NCBI GenBank assembly: GCA_014873095.1
Contig: CP050848.1
Coordinates: forward strand, 2,356,001-2,420,000
Source: Planctomycetales bacterium ZRK34
GTDB lineage: Bacteria > Planctomycetota > Phycisphaerae > Phycisphaerales > Zrk34
Direction of reading: 5' to 3'
Length of the DNA stretch: 64,000 nucleotides
Shown here: in pieces, positions 1 through 7,948 of the stretch
How the letters are laid out: each line of letters starts with the position of its first letter
Position numbering within the stretch: the stretch's first letter is position 1
Notes under the pieces: generated by a model
Databases searched by the model: none
What the model saw: the letters and a program-made list of their open reading frames with translations, nothing else
Told to the model about the DNA's origin: nothing
Position numbers and translations under genes: made by a program

Positions 1-60
1 TTGCCAGTCGCGGATAAGCAGGAGAATTTTCTTCTGTTTGGGCGTCAGTTTCAGACTCAT
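1..60 (-). CDS. lexA: LexA-like repressor, N-terminal fragment (cut by window edge)
   Basis: Only the first 20 codons lie in the window. They read MSLKLTPKQKKILLLIRDW, which matches the usual opening of LexA repressors: a Lys/Leu-Thr-Pro-x-Gln start leading into the first helix of the winged-helix DNA-binding domain. LexA represses SOS genes and cleaves itself when RecA is activated. The start overlaps a longer open frame on the same strand, so the two genes would be co-transcribed. A palindrome at 668-682 upstream of the operon could be its operator. The assignment rests on 20 residues only; another helix-turn-helix regulator cannot be excluded. Confidence 0.55.
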   Translation of the reverse strand, partial: MSLKLTPKQKKILLLIRDWQ

Positions 61-553
61 AACGGTTCTCCGGTCCAATGCTCAGGTAAGACAGGGCCGA
101 TCGGCGCAAGCGTTTGAGCACGGTGGGTTCAGAGGCCTTGGACTTATGCCGGGTCGTACGCAGGGCGGCAAGCTGTTCGCCGGCCTCGCGGAGCATCGCC
201 TGCTGCTGGGCCAGCCAGGCGTCGATCGCTCCGGACGCCGCCGCCAGCGAGCCGGCCTTGACCCAGCGGCTGGTTGCCGCCGGATCGGCCACGGGCTCGG
301 TGGCTTCGACATGCTCGAAACGATCCCGCTTGGCATCGCGTGCCGACGATTCGCCGGATTCATCCTCGGCTTGCTCATCGTGGCCGCGTTTGGGATATCG
401 GACATAACCGGCCATGGAGCCTGCGGTTTCGGTGTCCTGCTGGTCGCGCTGCGACTCGGCGCCGCCGACCTTTTTAAACATTTTGTGACCGCTGGGCTCA
501 TAGCGTGCCTGGTAGTCGCCGCCGGGGCCGAGCATCATCAAGGGCATGGTCAT
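2..553 (-). CDS. Hypothetical protein upstream of lexA (incomplete at window edge)
   Basis: An ATG at 551-553 is preceded by a good AGGAG ribosome-binding site nine bases upstream and opens a frame with no stop before the window edge (184 codons). The product starts MTMPLMMLGPGGDYQARYEP and is hydrophilic and charged, with an Ala/Gln-rich, probably helical stretch around residues 100-150. No family is recognised. The frame runs on through the lexA-like start at position 60, so either the overlap exceeds 57 bases or the true end lies near 57-60 and the sequence holds a frameshift. Because it is the first gene of the probable lexA operon it may be SOS-regulated. Confidence 0.5.
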   Translation of the reverse strand, partial: MTMPLMMLGPGGDYQARYEPSGHKMFKKVGGAESQRDQQDTETAGSMAGYVRYPKRGHDEQAEDESGESSARDAKRDRFEHVEATEPVADPAATSRWVKAGSLAAASGAIDAWLAQQQAMLREAGEQLAALRTTRHKSKASEPTVLKRLRRSALSYLSIGPENRYESETDAQTEENSPAYPRLA

Positions 554-871
554 TTGTGACTGCTCCTGTATTGGGTCTTTCCGAAACTCATACACAGCAT
601 GTTGGGGACCAACTTGTGTGTCTGAGTATTCGTTCGACCAGATCGATGCTTCGGCTGTAATGTTTAACGAACAATTTGTTCGGTACACGTTAGCCTAAAA
701 GACACCTGCCGTCAAGGGTGGTGCCAACATTTTTTCCACACACGGTTTAGAGCGAAAGCCCTTGGACAAAACGTAAAACATGCGAACAAAGGTCTAACCT
801 GAAGTCGTTTGATTATCGGAACTTACCGCGGGTCCAATAATCTTTGCGGGCAGAAAAACACGCCCGGGGAG
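554..871. other. Promoter region of the lexA operon (318 bp without a gene)
   Basis: This gap separates the end of the flippase-like gene from the start of the lexA operon, both on the minus strand. It is more AT-rich than its surroundings. It holds the inverted repeat CGAACA-N3-TGTTCG at 668-682 and a further CGAACA at about 766. No coding potential is seen. Confidence 0.4.
668..682. promoter_or_regulatory. Candidate SOS (LexA) operator
   Basis: The sequence CGAACAATTTGTTCG is a perfect inverted repeat (CGAACA/TGTTCG around ATT). It resembles the Gram-positive type LexA box, CGAAC-N4-GTTCG, but with five rather than four bases between the half-sites. It lies 115 bases upstream of the first gene of the operon that contains the lexA-like start. 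Autoregulation of lexA is general, so location and sequence support each other; binding is inferred. Confidence 0.35.
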
Positions 872-1837
872 TCAGCGGTTGTTGTCGATTTTGTTGGCCC
901 GGTAGTGCAGGTACAAAAGCGCCAGCGGGCCGAGGGCCAGCAGCGTGACGACCTCGGCGACGCGGTCGACGACCAGAATCCCCGCGCCCTGGGCCAGGTC
1001 CATCACGACCGCGCCCTTGAAGCCCCATTTGACGATGGCCGCCCCGAGCCACTCGCGAATGCCCAGCCCGCCGGGGACCGGGGCCGCCATGACCACGAAG
1101 TTGCACACCACGGCCGCGGTCAGCGCCAGCTCCAGGTCGATGGGTTTTCCCAGCACGTGCGAGGCGATCATCAGTCGCCCGGCATAGACGACCGCATCGA
1201 CGATCCGCAGGATGCTCCACACGAAGATCCACACCGGCAGGTCACGCCGCGCGATCTGCCCGGCGCCGAAGCGTCCCACGGCCGGCTTGATGAATAACCA
1301 CCCGACCAGGCTGAGCACGACCAGCGCCAGCGTGCCGAGCGTCAGGCCGGTCGTGTCGACCCCGTCGCGCCATAGCAGGATCGCCGCGATGAGGATGTAG
1401 ATCGACGCCGTACCGGCCGCCAGGGCGACGAGTGTGAACACATTCGCGCGGTAGCTGATGCCGTGGTACTTTTTCAGATACGCGATGCGGCCGATCAGTC
1501 CCGCCTTGGCGCCGGCGTAATTCAGCAAAGCGGTGCCGGCGACCATGGCCAGCCACTCGCGCAGCTTCACCGGTTGGCCCGGCACTTCGAAGGGTTTTGT
1601 CGCCAGCCAGAACAGCAGGGCGTTGGTCAGCACATTGGCGACCACCAGCGCGCACAGCAACGCGATGTCGGACCGATCCGCCTGCCGCAGGTGCGACCAG
1701 TCGGCCTTGTTCACCGCCAGGTAGACGCTGGCGGCCAGCAGGCCCAGCCCGACGATGTATGCGGCGGCGCGCTTCCACCCGCGCGCCGGGCGGACGACGT
1801 CGTCGACCTGTTCGGGATGGAGTATCGGATCCGACAT
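872..1837 (-). CDS. Flippase-like / lysylphosphatidylglycerol synthase TM-region family membrane protein
   Basis: The 321-residue product has about eight hydrophobic segments and the family hallmark PVPGGLGIREW near residue 255. Members of this family (membrane part of MprF and relatives) are thought to move or handle lipids and polyprenyl-linked substrates in the inner membrane; the C-terminal aminoacyl-transferase domain of true MprF is absent. The ATG at 1835-1837 (MSDPILHPEQ) is chosen over a TTG five codons earlier. It starts 24 bases after the pyrE stop, with a small hairpin in the gap, so the two are probably co-transcribed. Substrate unknown. Confidence 0.75.
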   Translation of the reverse strand: MSDPILHPEQVDDVVRPARGWKRAAAYIVGLGLLAASVYLAVNKADWSHLRQADRSDIALLCALVVANVLTNALLFWLATKPFEVPGQPVKLREWLAMVAGTALLNYAGAKAGLIGRIAYLKKYHGISYRANVFTLVALAAGTASIYILIAAILLWRDGVDTTGLTLGTLALVVLSLVGWLFIKPAVGRFGAGQIARRDLPVWIFVWSILRIVDAVVYAGRLMIASHVLGKPIDLELALTAAVVCNFVVMAAPVPGGLGIREWLGAAIVKWGFKGAVVMDLAQGAGILVVDRVAEVVTLLALGPLALLYLHYRANKIDNNR

Positions 1838-1861
1838 GCGAACACGCCGCAAGCGGCGTCG

Positions 1862-2380
1862 CTAAACGCCCAGGTCGGTTTTGGTGAACAACGCTTCAAA
1901 CGGGTAGCCGGCCGCCTCGATGTTTTCGCGGGCGCCTTCCTCGCGGTCGATCGTGCCGACGATCTTCACGACCTTGGCGCCGACTTCTTCGATGACCTTG
2001 GCCGCTTCGAGGATCTGTCCGCCGGTGGTGCACACATCCTCCACGAGCATGATCCGGTCACCGGCTTCGAGCTTGCCTTCGAGCTGTTTGGCCGTGCCGT
2101 AGCCCTTTTTCTGATTGCGGATGAGCACGCTGGGCAGGCCCGACGCCATCGACGCCGCCGCCACCAGCGGGATGCCCCCCAGCTCCGTGCCCGCCAGGCG
2201 GTTCACACCCTCGGGCACGCGCTGGGCAAACATCTTCCCGAGCTCGGCCAGAATGTCCGGCTGCGTCGAGAACAGATATTTATCGAGGTAGTAGTGGCTC
2301 GTCTTGCCGCTGCGCAGCGTAAATTCACCCCGCAGCAGCGACACCTCCGCAATCCGCCTGGCAATTTCATCACGTGTCAT
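1862..2380 (-). CDS. pyrE: Orotate phosphoribosyltransferase
   Basis: The enzyme transfers phosphoribose from PRPP to orotate, giving OMP in pyrimidine synthesis in the cytoplasm. The 172-residue product has the PRPP-binding loop LVEDVCTTGGQ near residues 112-122, the flexible-loop region IRNQKKGYGTAK and the N-terminal LRSGKTSHYYLDKY substrate motif. The ATG at 2378-2380 (MTRDEIARRI) gives the normal family length; 17 upstream codons are also open but unlikely. It stands alone among the pyrimidine genes here. Confidence 0.92.
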   Translation of the reverse strand: MTRDEIARRIAEVSLLRGEFTLRSGKTSHYYLDKYLFSTQPDILAELGKMFAQRVPEGVNRLAGTELGGIPLVAAASMASGLPSVLIRNQKKGYGTAKQLEGKLEAGDRIMLVEDVCTTGGQILEAAKVIEEVGAKVVKIVGTIDREEGARENIEAAGYPFEALFTKTDLGV

Positions 2381-2445
2381 GCGGCAAAGGATACCACGAA
2401 ATGCCGAAGATAAAACCACCCACAACGCCACGAGCCAAGACAGAA

Positions 2446-2553
2446 AAGTTCACCACAGAGGACACAGAGTTCACAGAGGGTGTGCAAATACTTTTCTATT
2501 CATCCCTCTCTGTGCTCTCTGTGTCCTCTGTGGTTAAAACTCTTCATTTGTCG
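2446..2553. repeat. Long inverted repeat with CACAGAG phrases
   Basis: The left arm (about 2446-2480) is built from quasi-repeats of ACCACAGAGGACACAGAG type, and the right arm (about 2504-2553) is its imperfect reverse complement, so the transcript would fold into one long hairpin. It fills the gap between the Lon-domain gene and pyrE. A relative with the same phrase structure lies at 60506-60606. Confidence 0.75.
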
Positions 2554-2579
2554 GTTGGGGTTCGTGACAGCCATAACGA

Positions 2580-3218
2580 TCAATCGTCCTGGTCGTGTTC
2601 CAACTGCTCGATGAGCCAGCGGCCGCGGGAGGCGGCGTCGGGGTCGGCCAGCACGGTGTACATCCGCTCGGCATCGGCGCGGCAGAACGTCATCGCCGCC
2701 AGATCGATCACCGCAAACGTCGGCGTGTCCTGGCTGAGTATCTGACGCAGTTCGTCGATGCCGTCGACATCGTCGAAGTCGCTGGTCAATACGAGCGCTT
2801 CGAGCTGCTGTCTGACCTCGGCGAGCTGCTCATCGTCGGCCGGTTCGATGTCGATCGGCGACAGGTGCGCCATGCGGTAGGGCTCGTGGTCGATCTCATC
2901 AACGAGCTTCGCCCGGCAGACCCCCTGAAGCAGCAGCAGGTAGCGGCCGTTTTCAAGCGGGTTGTACTGGGCGATGTACCCGAGGCAGACATGCGGCTTC
3001 AGCGGCGGGCGGCCGTGCTGATATTCCTGCTCGCTGGGGGTGTGCTCGAACACCGCCATGGCGATCAGTCCGTGCGAGTCCAGCGCTTCTTTGGTCATCT
3101 GCAAATAGCGCGGCTCGAAGATGTGCAGCGGCAGGGCCACATGCGGCAGCAACACGCTCGAAGAAAGCGGAAACACGGGAATCGGCCGCTCGAAATTGAT
3201 CGACAAAGTCTGTACCAC
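2580..3218 (-). CDS. Lon N-terminal (LON substrate-binding, PUA-like) domain protein
   Basis: The 212-residue product consists of only the N-terminal domain of Lon proteases, without ATPase or peptidase parts. Typical features are PVFPLSSSVLLPHVALPLHIFEPRY at the start (residues 14-38, shown here only as a family landmark), the CLGYIAQYNPLENGRY strand pair, and the helical C-terminal half. Stand-alone members are common; their role is unclear, perhaps binding of unfolded protein. The start is taken as GTG at 3216-3218; an ATG at 3252-3254 would add twelve residues overlapping the leader of the divergent gene. Confidence 0.8.
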   Translation of the reverse strand: MVQTLSINFERPIPVFPLSSSVLLPHVALPLHIFEPRYLQMTKEALDSHGLIAMAVFEHTPSEQEYQHGRPPLKPHVCLGYIAQYNPLENGRYLLLLQGVCRAKLVDEIDHEPYRMAHLSPIDIEPADDEQLAEVRQQLEALVLTSDFDDVDGIDELRQILSQDTPTFAVIDLAAMTFCRADAERMYTVLADPDAASRGRWLIEQLEHDQDD

Positions 3219-3289
3219 GGGTGATCTTAGCCAGGTCGATCCGAGCGGGTACAATGACGCATCACTTCCGCACTCGAAAGGAAAGCCAC

Positions 3290-4534
3290 ATGTTGAATCG
3301 CGCGTTGATGATCGTGATGATCGCCGTGTTGACCGGTACGTTGCGGGCGGATGATTGGCCGCAATGGCGCGGGAAGCAGCGCGACGGAATCAGCGCCGAG
3401 AAGGGGCTGATCAAGCAATGGCCCGAGGGCGGACCGAAGGTGGCGTGGGAAGTTGAAACCGTCGGCATCGGTTATTCCTCGCTGGCGATCGCCGACGGGG
3501 TGATCTACACGCAAGGCGATCTGGACGGCGTCGAACACGTGATCGCGCTGAACGCCAAAGACGGCTCGGTGAAATGGAAGACCGCGCCGAACCCGGGCGA
3601 CAAGGGCTATCGCAACGGCCAGGGCGACGGGCCGCGCGGCACGCCGGTCCTCGACGGCGATCGTGTTTACACCGAAGGCGGCAAGGGCGATGTGATGTGC
3701 CTGGACGCGAAGACCGGGCGCATCATCTGGCAGCTCAGCCTCACTAAAGATTTCGGCGGAAGAGTCCCCGGATGGGGCTACAGCGAATCGCCGCTGGTGC
3801 TCGATAACCGGCTGATCATCACACCCGGCGGGAAGGATGGAACCGTCGCGGCCGTCAACAAGATGACCGGCAAGCTGGTGTGGCGCTCGGCGAATATTGA
3901 TGAGTCGGCGCATTACTGCTCACCGCAGGTGGCGATCATCGGCGGCGTGCGGCAGATCATTCAAAGCGCCCGTAAAAACGTGTTCGGCCTCGACGCAGAC
4001 ACCGGCAAGCTGCTTTGGACATGGAGCCGAGCCAACAACGGCACCGCCAACGTGGCCATGCCCATCGTGACCGGCGACTACGTCTACGCCTCCAGCGCCT
4101 ACGGCACCGGCGGCGGACTCATTCACGTGACGCGGCGCGGCAACGATTGGAACGTCGACCAGGTTCACTTCGGCAAGGACATGGCCAACCACCACGGCGG
4201 CATCGTGAAAGTCGGCGACTACCTGTACGGCTTCGGCAAGCGCGGGCTGATCTGTTTGAACATGATGACCGGCGAGATGCCCTGGCGTGACAAGTCCGTG
4301 GTCAAGGGATCGCTGATCGCCGTCGACGGGATGCTCTACTGCCTCGGGGAGCGCTACGAGATGGCGCTGGTCGAAGCGACCCCCGAAGGCTACCGCGAAC
4401 ACGGCCGCTTTCGGATTGATGATCTGGGCAAACCGAGCTGGGCCCATCCGGTCGTCGCCAACGGCCGACTGTATATCCGCAATCAGCAGCGATTGACCGC
4501 GTATGACATCAGCCCGAACGTCGCCGCCCGGTGA
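3290..4534 (+). CDS. Secreted PQQ-like beta-propeller protein
   Basis: The 414-residue product starts with a signal peptide (MLNRALMIVMIAVLTGTLRA) and continues DDWPQWRGKQRDGIS, the usual opening of planctomycete PQQ-like propellers. Repeats of the type VIALNAKDGSVKWK, CLDAKTGRIIWQ, VNKMTGKLVWR and LDADTGKLLWTW show an eight-bladed quinoprotein-type fold. Such proteins are usually non-enzymatic or sugar/alcohol-oxidation related and lie in the periplasm. AAAGGAAAG just upstream supports the ATG at 3290. Confidence 0.85.
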   Translation: MLNRALMIVMIAVLTGTLRADDWPQWRGKQRDGISAEKGLIKQWPEGGPKVAWEVETVGIGYSSLAIADGVIYTQGDLDGVEHVIALNAKDGSVKWKTAPNPGDKGYRNGQGDGPRGTPVLDGDRVYTEGGKGDVMCLDAKTGRIIWQLSLTKDFGGRVPGWGYSESPLVLDNRLIITPGGKDGTVAAVNKMTGKLVWRSANIDESAHYCSPQVAIIGGVRQIIQSARKNVFGLDADTGKLLWTWSRANNGTANVAMPIVTGDYVYASSAYGTGGGLIHVTRRGNDWNVDQVHFGKDMANHHGGIVKVGDYLYGFGKRGLICLNMMTGEMPWRDKSVVKGSLIAVDGMLYCLGERYEMALVEATPEGYREHGRFRIDDLGKPSWAHPVVANGRLYIRNQQRLTAYDISPNVAAR

Positions 4535-4544
4535 GTGATCGACT

Positions 4545-4662
4545 CCCTCTCCCTTCCAGGGAGAGGGCAGGGTCGGATCGTTCAATCACCGGCTCGCGCT
4601 CCACGACCTGTTCGTATGCCAGGTTTCACCCCTCACCCAGCCTCTCCCCTCAAGGGGAGAGG
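4545..4662. repeat. Two CCCTCTCCC-type intergenic hairpins
   Basis: Two palindromes of one family lie between the PQQ and ThuA genes. The first (4545-4567) pairs CCCTCTCCC with GGGAGAGGG; the second (4641-4662) pairs CCTCTCCCCT with AGGGGAGAGG. Such pairs are common dispersed repeats in GC-rich bacteria. They may stop transcription of the PQQ gene but lack a T-run. Confidence 0.6.
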
Positions 4663-4767
4663 GGCGAGATATAGAACCTGCAATGGTGGCTCCGCAGCGG
4701 GCGTTGTACAATGCCGGGCCGATTGGCGCTCTGGTTATCACTCCCGCCCCCATGAGGATCAAAATCG

Positions 4768-5592
4768 ATGAATAAGTTGCAGGTCATGATCGTGTTCGCG
4801 CTGGCGCTGGTTGCGTCGGTCGCCGGTTTCACCACCACGCAATCGCAGGCCCGCGCGGCGGACATCAAGCCGCTGAAGGTGCTGCTGGTCATCGGCGGCT
4901 GCTGCCACGACTACGAGCATCAGAAAGACGTGCTCAAGGAAGGCCTCGAAAAGCGCGCCAATGTCGAAGTCACCCTCGCTTACGATCCCGACAAGACGAC
5001 CAAGCACCTGAACCCGGTGTTTGAATCCGCCGACTGGGCCAGCGGCTACGACGTGATCATTCACGATGAATGCTCGGCGAACGTGGCGGACCTGAAAATC
5101 ATCGACCGCATTCTCAAGCCGCACCGCGATGGGCTGCCGGCCGTGGCGCTGCACTGTGCGTTGCACTGCTTCCGCTCCGAAGGCTGGAAGAACCCCGAAA
5201 CCCCCACGCCCTGGCAGATGTTCATGGGCCTGCAGTCAACCGGTCACGGGCGCCAGGCCCCGATCGCGGTCAACTACGTCGACAAGGATCACCCCATCGC
5301 CAAGGGTCTTGAAGACTGGGTCACGATCAAGGAAGAGCTTTACAACAACATCGCCGGCGGCCTGGTGAAGACCGGCCACCCGCTGGCCAACGGCAAGCAG
5401 GACAACAACGAATCCATCGTCACCTGGACCAACCTCTACAACGGCAAGTCGCGCGTCTTCGCCACGACGCTCGGTCACAACACCGAAACCGTCGCCGACG
5501 CCCGCTACCTCGATCTGGTCACCCGCGGCCTGCTGTGGTCCTGCGGCAAACTGAACGATGACGGCACCCCCATGGCCGGCTACGGCAAGTAA
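4768..5592 (+). CDS. ThuA domain protein (class I glutamine-amidotransferase-like fold)
   Basis: The 274-residue product has a signal peptide of about 31 residues followed by a ThuA domain. It contains KVLLVIGGCCHDYEHQK, the DVIIHDECSANVAD strand-turn, PAVALHCALHCFR at the position of the nucleophile elbow, and TTLGHNTETVADARY near the C-terminus. ThuA-like proteins in planctomycetes are secreted and frequent near sugar-metabolism genes; the reaction is not established. A strong terminator follows at 5619-5653. Confidence 0.85.
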   Translation: MNKLQVMIVFALALVASVAGFTTTQSQARAADIKPLKVLLVIGGCCHDYEHQKDVLKEGLEKRANVEVTLAYDPDKTTKHLNPVFESADWASGYDVIIHDECSANVADLKIIDRILKPHRDGLPAVALHCALHCFRSEGWKNPETPTPWQMFMGLQSTGHGRQAPIAVNYVDKDHPIAKGLEDWVTIKEELYNNIAGGLVKTGHPLANGKQDNNESIVTWTNLYNGKSRVFATTLGHNTETVADARYLDLVTRGLLWSCGKLNDDGTPMAGYGK

Positions 5593-5618
5593 ACCCGCTT
5601 GAATCAAGCATCTATCTG

Positions 5619-5653
5619 AACCCCGCGGCGTTCACACGCTGCGGGGTTTTTTT
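5619..5653 (+). terminator. Rho-independent terminator after the ThuA gene
   Basis: The stem AACCCCGC/GCGGGGTT closes around a loop at 5627-5640 and is followed by a run of seven or more T. It ends the ThuA transcript. Confidence 0.85.
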
Positions 5654-5992
5654 ATTGACCGCAGGTTTGCCTGCTTTACCAAACTTTCCGCGCTTCACTT
5701 CTTTGCGAATGTGAAGAAAATGCATTGTGTTTCAACCACCACCTGGTTATAGTGGGCATTGATCGGTCGGGTACAGTAGGAAAAATAGCGCAGAACGATT
5801 GAACCGCTTTTGGGAGAAAGCACTTCATCGAAACGGACAGACTCGGGGTTGTTAACGTCATTTGGAAGGGACTCGCGGCACGGCGCAATTAAGGCGGCGC
5901 CTGACGCGAGTATTCATCCGCTCAAGGTGGGCGAGATGAAATAGCGCAGAACGATGAGACCCGGGCGTTAGCGGGCGGAGCGAAAGAAAAAA
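5654..5992. promoter_or_regulatory. Leader region with an exact 17-bp direct repeat
   Basis: The 340-base gap before the PEP-CTERM-like gene contains AAATAGCGCAGAACGAT twice, at 5783-5799 and 5939-5955, 156 bases apart. The second copy is about 40 bases from the start codon. No gene is supported. The repeats could be binding sites for a regulator or the trace of a short duplication. Confidence 0.4.
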
Positions 5993-7657
5993 ATGGACAT
6001 GTTGAAAGAGAAAAAGGTGTACACCTGGGCTATCGGTGCGCTGATGGCGGCTGCGGCAACCAGCGCGCAGGCGGCTTACACCGTTGAAATCACGGGCGGC
6101 GACCCGATGGATTTCGGCCGCGTGATCCTTCATGCGAATCCCTCGATGACAGCGACCGTCACCAAATCCGGCGGCGGCAGCGGTTCCTACAGCGTCGGCG
6201 GATTCGACAGCGGCATCACCGTCGACAACCCCAACGTCAACGGCGGCAGCGGCGCGACCAACGATCTGACCGTCACGCTCGTCGACAACGCCAGCGGCAG
6301 CGGGAGCCTCGGGGCCAAAAGCTGGACCGTCGACATCACCTCCGACGGCGCGGGCAACACCGATCTGGCCGTCAACGCCACGGTCATTGACAATCGGGTG
6401 ATCACCGCGGCGCCGGTCAGCTTCGGCAAGGTGCTCGTCGGTGCGGACAAGACCGTTGCCGGCGTAAGCCTCAGCTCGACCGCCGCCCACAGTGTCGCCA
6501 CCGATGTGCAGCTTCAGGCGGCGGGCGGTTCTGACACCGATGCCAACGGCACGTTCACCCTCGGCGCCGGCTCGGCTGTCACCTTCGACGGCACAACGAC
6601 ATCGACAACGCGCAGCCTCACCGGCAGCTTCAACGCTTCGGGTGTTTACACCACCGTGGCGTCGGGCATCTCCGGCGCGACGGCTTCGGTCGAAAGTCTG
6701 ACGGGTGAAGCGCTGCAGGATGTGGCGATCACGTATTCTGCGGATGTCTACGAAGCCGCGTCGTTGAGCTACAACAACAGCGGAATGATCGCGGCCGGGG
6801 GGTCGATTCAGATCACCAACGCGGCCGCCTCGGGCGATCAGCGTGCAGCGGCGCGTATCGTGTCGGTCGCGATGGACGGTCAGTCCAGCGGATGGAACGT
6901 CGTGGGCACGCTCGTGCCGAACATGACGATTGCGGCGGACAACACGATCAGCGGCACGGCGGGTTTCAACGCCAGCGGTAAGCTCAACGGCACCTACATC
7001 GGGCAGGTCACCGTCGGCTTGCAGCACGCGGATCAGACCATCGCCGGTACGGCCGCCAACGATCTGGGCTCGGCCACGTGGATGCTCCAAACCACCGTCA
7101 CCGGCATCTCCGCGGACAACGGCTTCGGGCAGGTCCGCAGTGGACAGGATTACCAGGGCTTCGGGCTGACGCGAGACAGCGGCGACTTGACCACGGTTCA
7201 ACTGCTGGGCGGTGTCGCCGGCGACGATAAAGACCTGACGATCGACTTCGCTGATGCGACCCATCCGTGGGGCGTGTCCGACGTCGTCGAACTCACCGGC
7301 ACCGGCAGCGATCTGATCGTGCTTCAGATTTCATACGACCCGACGAATGTGGTCGACGAATCGGCGCTGATGCTGGGCTGGTTTGACACGACCCTGGGCT
7401 ATTACGTCAATGCGGTGTACGGCAACAGTGATGACGGCGCCTCAGCCCAGCGCGTGATCGGCGCATATGACGAAAACGAGCATTTTCAGCTTGGTTACCA
7501 TGGTGTGGACACCGTCAACGACGTCGTCTGGGCGGTGATCGACCACAACAGTGAATTCGCGGCTGTGCCGGTGCCGACGCCCGGGGCCCTGCCGGCGGGG
7601 CTGATGATGCTGTGCGGGATGATCGCCCGCCGCCGCCCGCGTCGCGGCAGCAAATGA
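5993..7657 (+). CDS. Secreted protein with PEP-CTERM-like C-terminus
   Basis: The 554-residue product has a signal peptide ending about ATSAQA and a long Gly/Ser/Thr/Asp-rich beta-sandwich region. Two copies of an Ig-like unit of the form xxDFGRVILHANPSMTATV and VSFGKVLVGADKTVAGVSL suggest an internal duplication over residues 25-240. The tail VPVPTPGALPAGLMM plus a hydrophobic stretch and RRRPRRG is a variant PEP-CTERM sorting signal, so the protein is probably handled by an exosortase (none in this window) and exposed at the surface. Function unknown. The ATG at 5999 is an alternative start. Confidence 0.7.
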   Translation: MDMLKEKKVYTWAIGALMAAAATSAQAAYTVEITGGDPMDFGRVILHANPSMTATVTKSGGGSGSYSVGGFDSGITVDNPNVNGGSGATNDLTVTLVDNASGSGSLGAKSWTVDITSDGAGNTDLAVNATVIDNRVITAAPVSFGKVLVGADKTVAGVSLSSTAAHSVATDVQLQAAGGSDTDANGTFTLGAGSAVTFDGTTTSTTRSLTGSFNASGVYTTVASGISGATASVESLTGEALQDVAITYSADVYEAASLSYNNSGMIAAGGSIQITNAAASGDQRAAARIVSVAMDGQSSGWNVVGTLVPNMTIAADNTISGTAGFNASGKLNGTYIGQVTVGLQHADQTIAGTAANDLGSATWMLQTTVTGISADNGFGQVRSGQDYQGFGLTRDSGDLTTVQLLGGVAGDDKDLTIDFADATHPWGVSDVVELTGTGSDLIVLQISYDPTNVVDESALMLGWFDTTLGYYVNAVYGNSDDGASAQRVIGAYDENEHFQLGYHGVDTVNDVVWAVIDHNSEFAAVPVPTPGALPAGLMMLCGMIARRRPRRGSK

Positions 7658-7693
7658 CCCGACCTGCGGGTTGGGCCCAACAGAATCCGACTG

Positions 7694-7733
7694 GACCGTC
7701 GCGCCGAGGGGACTGGCGCGACGGTCTTTTTTT
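7694..7733 (+). terminator. Rho-independent terminator after the PEP-CTERM-like gene
   Basis: A perfect 12-base stem GACCGTCGCGCC/GGCGCGACGGTC with a nine-base loop is followed by eight T. Confidence 0.92.
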
Positions 7734-7948
7734 GTGAGCAGACGGCTGGTAAGGCGTTGTTTTAAGTCGACATTCAAGAAAAGTTTTGAGATGGTCCGAT
7801 ACTTTTCGATGGCGGGCTGCGGCTCGATGAGCGGTTGAAGATGATCGGGCAAGTCGGCGGTTTTTCGTGGATCGACGGATCGATCCCCAAGGACTCTGCC
7901 CCACAGCCCCGCAAGACGCGGCGACTTTCACGGACGAAAGGCTCACCC

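Noticed and set aside
5858-7264. A 468-codon open frame on the minus strand
   Set aside because: It is antisense to the PEP-CTERM-like protein and has no recognisable domain or start signals.
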